Assembly (NCBI GenBank): GCA_043808235.1
Contig: JAZDFC010000035.1
Coordinates: 1-64,000 of the forward strand
DNA: 64,000 nucleotides
Reading direction: 5' to 3'
From: JAZDFC01 sp043808235
GTDB taxonomy: Bacteria > Bacteroidota > Ignavibacteria > Ignavibacteriales > Melioribacteraceae
Positions 62,739 to 64,000 of the stretch are shown here, one piece after another; the stretch's first letter is position 1; every line of letters starts with the position of its first letter. Below the pieces are notes generated by a model. It made no database searches, was not told the origin of the DNA, and saw only the letters and a list, made by a program, of their open reading frames with translations. A program made the translations under genes and the position numbers.

Positions 62739-63386
62739 ATGAAAAACATATTTTATTCTTTTTCCGCAGCCATCTTATTAATCTTATTCACTATTTCACC
62801 CGGTTGCAAAGATAATCCATCCGAACCGGCACCTCCCGATACAGTTACAGCAAGAAAACCTAATATTTATTTATACCCGGAAAAGAATTGTTCATTACAT
62901 ATTCAACTTGAATTTCCTGAAGGAGGATTAATTACGCAATCCATTCCCGAATATGGCCGCGGATGGAATGTCGATATTGATTCAGCCGGGAAGATAAATG
63001 GAGTATATGATTTCTTATTCTATGAAAGTAAAACTCCAAATTTGTTTCAATATACTTCCGGCTGGATTGTTGAAAGAGATTCTCTCGAAATATTTTTTAG
63101 ATCAAATCTTTCCGAAGCGGGATTTATCAAACATGAAATAAATGATTTCATCGAATACTGGATTCCAAGATTAACAGATTCACCTTATTACATAATATAC
63201 CCGCAATTCATTGGGGAAATTGAAAAAATGATCCAACTAAAGTTTTCAATTCAGCCGGATAACATTTTACGATTATTTTATGTTGTGAAGACAACCAACA
63301 GTCTCGAAGTAAAACTAAATACTCCACGCATTCCATATTTTAATAGAAAAGGATTCGTCGTTGCCGAATGGGGTGTAGTGATTTAA
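62739..63386 (+). CDS. Lipoprotein with KPNIYLYPEK motif, function unknown
   Basis: 215 residues; ATG 62739 preceded by GGAGGTAAA. The lipoprotein signal ends at cysteine 23 (FTISPGCKDNPSE). Just after it comes RKPNIYLYPEKNCSLHIQLE, a recurrent opening of an uncharacterised family in Bacteroidota and Firmicutes, followed by YGRGWNVDIDSAGKI and FLFYESKTPNLFQYTSGWIV. No catalytic residues can be named. It lies 10 bp after the preceding lipoprotein gene and is likely co-expressed with it. Confidence 0.7.
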   Translation: MKNIFYSFSAAILLILFTISPGCKDNPSEPAPPDTVTARKPNIYLYPEKNCSLHIQLEFPEGGLITQSIPEYGRGWNVDIDSAGKINGVYDFLFYESKTPNLFQYTSGWIVERDSLEIFFRSNLSEAGFIKHEINDFIEYWIPRLTDSPYYIIYPQFIGEIEKMIQLKFSIQPDNILRLFYVVKTTNSLEVKLNTPRIPYFNRKGFVVAEWGVVI

Positions 63387-63485
63387 TGAAATTTCATCAC
63401 TTTCAATTATATCGATGTTCCTGTTTTACATACCGGATTTGTTATTTTAACGATAGCCAGTTTTTAAAAAATAAGGAGAAACATC

Positions 63486-63986
63486 ATGCACGAAAAAAGT
63501 ATCATTCTATTAAACAAAGCAGTTGCCGATGAACTGGCGGCTGTTCATCAGTACATGTATTTCCATTTTCACTGCGACGACCAGGGATTAGATTTGCTTA
63601 CAAATCTTTTCAAACGCACCGCCATCCAGGAGATGCTGCATATTGAACGATTGGCTGATAGAATTCTCTTTTTAAAAGGCGAAGTTGAATTGGTTGCTTC
63701 ACATGAAGTACAGAAAATTCACGATGTCGCCGAGATGTTAAAAATAGCAGCCGGTATGGAAGAAGGCAGCGCAAAGGATTATAATCTTTGGGCAAATGAA
63801 TGCGCCGCAAATGCCGATTCGGTAACAAAACAATTATTCGAAGGACTTGTTGTGGATGAGGAAACACATTACAACCAATATGATACTGAATTGGATAACT
63901 TGAAAAAATTCGGCGACAGGTATCTTGCGCTTCAATCGATGGAGAGAAGTAAAGCGAGAAATACTCCGGTTGCGGGAACGATGTAA
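63486..63986 (+). CDS. bfr: Bacterioferritin
   Basis: 166 residues, ATG 63486 after AAGGAGAAACATC. The four-helix ferritin bundle has the ferroxidase ligands: E16 in ADELAAVHQY, E49 and H52 in AIQEMLHIERLADR, and the later pair in VVDEETHYNQYD. The Met at 50 aligns with the heme-axial methionine of Escherichia coli bacterioferritin (IDEMKHADR), so heme binding is possible. It stores iron and removes peroxide-reactive Fe(II). It stands alone, with a 99-bp leader; no bacterioferritin-associated ferredoxin is in the window. Confidence 0.9.
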   Translation: MHEKSIILLNKAVADELAAVHQYMYFHFHCDDQGLDLLTNLFKRTAIQEMLHIERLADRILFLKGEVELVASHEVQKIHDVAEMLKIAAGMEEGSAKDYNLWANECAANADSVTKQLFEGLVVDEETHYNQYDTELDNLKKFGDRYLALQSMERSKARNTPVAGTM

Positions 63987-64000
63987 GAATTATTGTAGAG

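Noticed and set aside
1..64000. tRNA, rRNA, insertion sequences or prophage
   Set aside because: No cloverleaf, rRNA segment, transposase, integrase or phage structural gene was recognised on either strand.

Overview
The window reads as AT-rich genomic DNA of a Bacteroidota/Chlorobi-group bacterium, most likely class Ignavibacteria. The main reason is a set of nine proteins that end in, or retain, the type A sorting domain of the type IX secretion system (T9SS), most with the NYPNPFNP motif. Many lipoproteins and at least three upstream elements of the Bacteroidota -10 form TAnnTTTG agree. I saw no rRNA, tRNA, CRISPR array or transposase gene. The class assignment is inference from sequence style.

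Left part (1-6.4 kb): the start of an O6-methylguanine methyltransferase gene, a DUF433/DUF5615 toxin-antitoxin pair, then on the minus strand lexA, a HicB-like orphan, a large type IIG restriction-modification enzyme and an alkyltransferase-like protein. lexA is flanked by two purine/pyrimidine hairpin regions.

6.4-11.1 kb: an ECF sigma factor, an anti-sigma factor whose frame breaks at a run of ten T, and a membrane protein carrying the catalytic half (His/Cys) of a CHAT peptidase fold. Tail-to-tail with it lies a TPR lipoprotein ending in the other, N-terminal half of a CHAT fold. The split CHAT is one of the two most unusual things in the window.

11.2-18.5 kb: six secreted proteins, five of them T9SS cargo (beta-propeller/BNR-like, PQQ-like and a triple-repeat protein).

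18.8-37.7 kb, minus strand: a locus that looks like an undescribed synthase-dependent exopolysaccharide system. In transcription order it has a RecA/KaiC-like ATPase with what looks like a degenerate GGDEF domain, a TPR + outer-membrane barrel exporter, a processive family-2 glycosyltransferase, a small disordered membrane protein, two deacetylase-fold proteins lacking metal-binding histidines, an Fn3 lipoprotein and a hybrid histidine kinase with a degenerate ATPase domain. A GH9 endoglucanase, a fatty-acid hydroxylase and a dipeptide epimerase lie upstream. The set mixes the logic of Pel, PNAG and cellulose systems.

37.9-51.3 kb: an SWIM/SNF2 helicase gene with one in-frame stop, a 29-residue membrane peptide gene, a giant T9SS Fn3-like protein, 6-phosphofructokinase with PPi-type residues, a UvrD/PcrA helicase, a tyrosine phosphatase, a DUF4349 lipoprotein, an alpha/beta hydrolase and a small zinc-finger gene with an in-frame stop.

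51.6-64 kb: a TetR-TolC-MFP-RND efflux operon, then three T9SS genes whose sorting domains carry palindromic DNA elements inserted in frame at the same loop, two lipoproteins and bacterioferritin.
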